This document shows positions 63,296 to 64,000 of a stretch of DNA of 64,000 nucleotides, one piece after another. Made by a program: the position numbers and the translations under genes. This DNA comes from Rotaria sp. Silwood1 (taxonomy: Eukaryota; Rotifera; Eurotatoria; Philodinida; Philodinidae): the NCBI GenBank assembly GCA_905250075.1, contig CAJNOP010000205.1, positions 186,001 to 250,000 of the forward strand, read 5' to 3'. Under the pieces are notes generated by a model. It was given only the letters and a program-made list of their open reading frames with translations. It was not told the origin of the DNA and did no database searches. Position 1 is the stretch's first letter. Every line of letters begins with the position of its first letter.

Positions 63296-63495
63296 GTAAG
63301 TTTAAGAAAAAAAAATATTGAACAATTTATATATTTTCAAATACAAAAACATCATTTTTACAAATATGAGATAATGTAAAAGTTTATAACTATTGTATAA
63401 CATTCTACTAAGACTTCAGTTCCTATTGAGACTTGATGAAGTTACTGAATTTGAATATGTCAATTTACTTAAGATTTATATATGGTTGTTGGAAT

Positions 63496-63743
63496 TAGGG
63501 GTCGACAAGCTCAGCTCAGTTCCGCTCAGAGGAACTGTTCGAACAGCTCTTTTGAGCTGAACTGAACTGGTGAACCGATTCGTTTGAGCTATGAGCTATG
63601 TTCCCAAAACAGAACACTTTTGTTCCGTTTTCGGGAAATAATTCCCATAAAAGAACAAAAGTGTTCTGTTTTGGGAACACAGCTCAAAAGAGCTGTTCGA
63701 ACAGTTCCTCTGAGCGGAATTGAGCTGAGCTTGTCGATCCCTA
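63496..63743. mobile_element. hAT MITE in RIBC intron, perfect 8-bp duplication
   Basis: A 248-bp near-palindromic element with ends TAGGGGTCGACAAGCTCAG and its inverted copy ending CGATCCCTA. GTTGGAAT flanks both sides (63488-63495 and 63744-63751). Arms extend far inward (GTTCGAACAGCTCTTTTGAG and complement), so nearly the whole element can fold. Confidence 0.92.
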
Positions 63744-63805
63744 GTTGGAATTGAATTGTAGAACTGTGTGCCGCTTCATAGACCTCTCTGTTTAGGGTTA
63801 TAGAT

Positions 63806-64000
63806 CAGAGATGGACAAAGTCGCACCGCGCCTCCCCGCGCCGTTGCTCACGCCTACGCTACACTAGTCTGAGCTTCGATGAGCGCATGCTTAGAGCATC
63901 CCGGTATTCGGTGGAGTTTGAGAAACTGATTGGTAGAGCAAGATGTGCGTAGCGCTGAGGCGCGAGCAGTGGCGCCGGGTGGCGCGGTGCGATTTTGTCC
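63806..64000. mobile_element. GC-rich hAT-like MITE, cut by the window end
   Basis: Starts CAGAGATGGACAAAGTCGCACC and, at the window end, shows the inverted copy GGTGCGATTTTGTCC. The last bases and the right duplication lie outside. It is far more GC-rich than its surroundings, with GCGCC/GGCGC stretches. Confidence 0.7.

Noticed and set aside
63296..63379. Reading the RIBC frame on to the stop at 63379
   Set aside because: A canonical GTAAGT follows codon TTA at 63295 and the residues beyond lose all RIBC character.

Overview
The window looks like nuclear DNA of a bdelloid rotifer, probably an AT-rich, intron-dense genus such as Rotaria. The grounds are: many 50-60 bp GT-AG introns; metazoan core genes (FOXK, nicotinic receptor subunit, GPCR, RIB43A); a perfect run of the hexamer TGTGGG, recalled as the bdelloid telomere repeat; and alpha/beta-hydrolase and DUF3431 genes of a kind best known from fungi and other non-animals. 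Species assignment is inference; no search was possible.

Left part (1-32 kb) is accessory in character. It holds the 3' end of a beta-hexosaminidase gene (+), a TIR element, and a minus-strand leucine-rich-repeat (LRR) gene built of one-repeat exons. The 5' side of that LRR gene is cut by (TGTGGG)n and then a 100-N gap. Further along are a ~1 kb palindrome, an alpha/beta-hydrolase with a lost nucleophile and a frameshift, and an inverted pair of tRNA-Gln genes. Then come a plus-strand LRR pseudogene made of seven 141-bp exon+intron units, a GRDP-like protein (-), and an intronless ubiquitin-like/RING/kinase protein (-). The block ends with a TTAA-flanked element, a frameshifted DUF3431 type II membrane protein (-), a decayed two-exon gene, two nested hAT elements and a small CxxC zinc-type protein. 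Imperfect hairpins with TGTGGG-like arms recur from 0.5 to 20 kb, mostly 80-560 bp past gene 3' ends.

Right part (32-64 kb) is conserved metazoan sequence and more AT-rich. FOXK (+) has FHA and forkhead domains in seven exons. An ~11.6 kb gene-poor stretch follows, then a class A GPCR (+, first exon not found), a ten-exon nicotinic acetylcholine receptor alpha-type subunit (-), and the first four exons of a RIB43A/RIBC axonemal protein (+) that runs off the window. Introns here carry short hAT-type MITEs, several with perfect 8-bp target duplications.

The genes do not form an operon or pathway. The main structure is the contrast between a subtelomere-like left block (telomere-like DNA, palindromes, LRR arrays, possible transferred genes, broken genes) and an ordinary animal right block.
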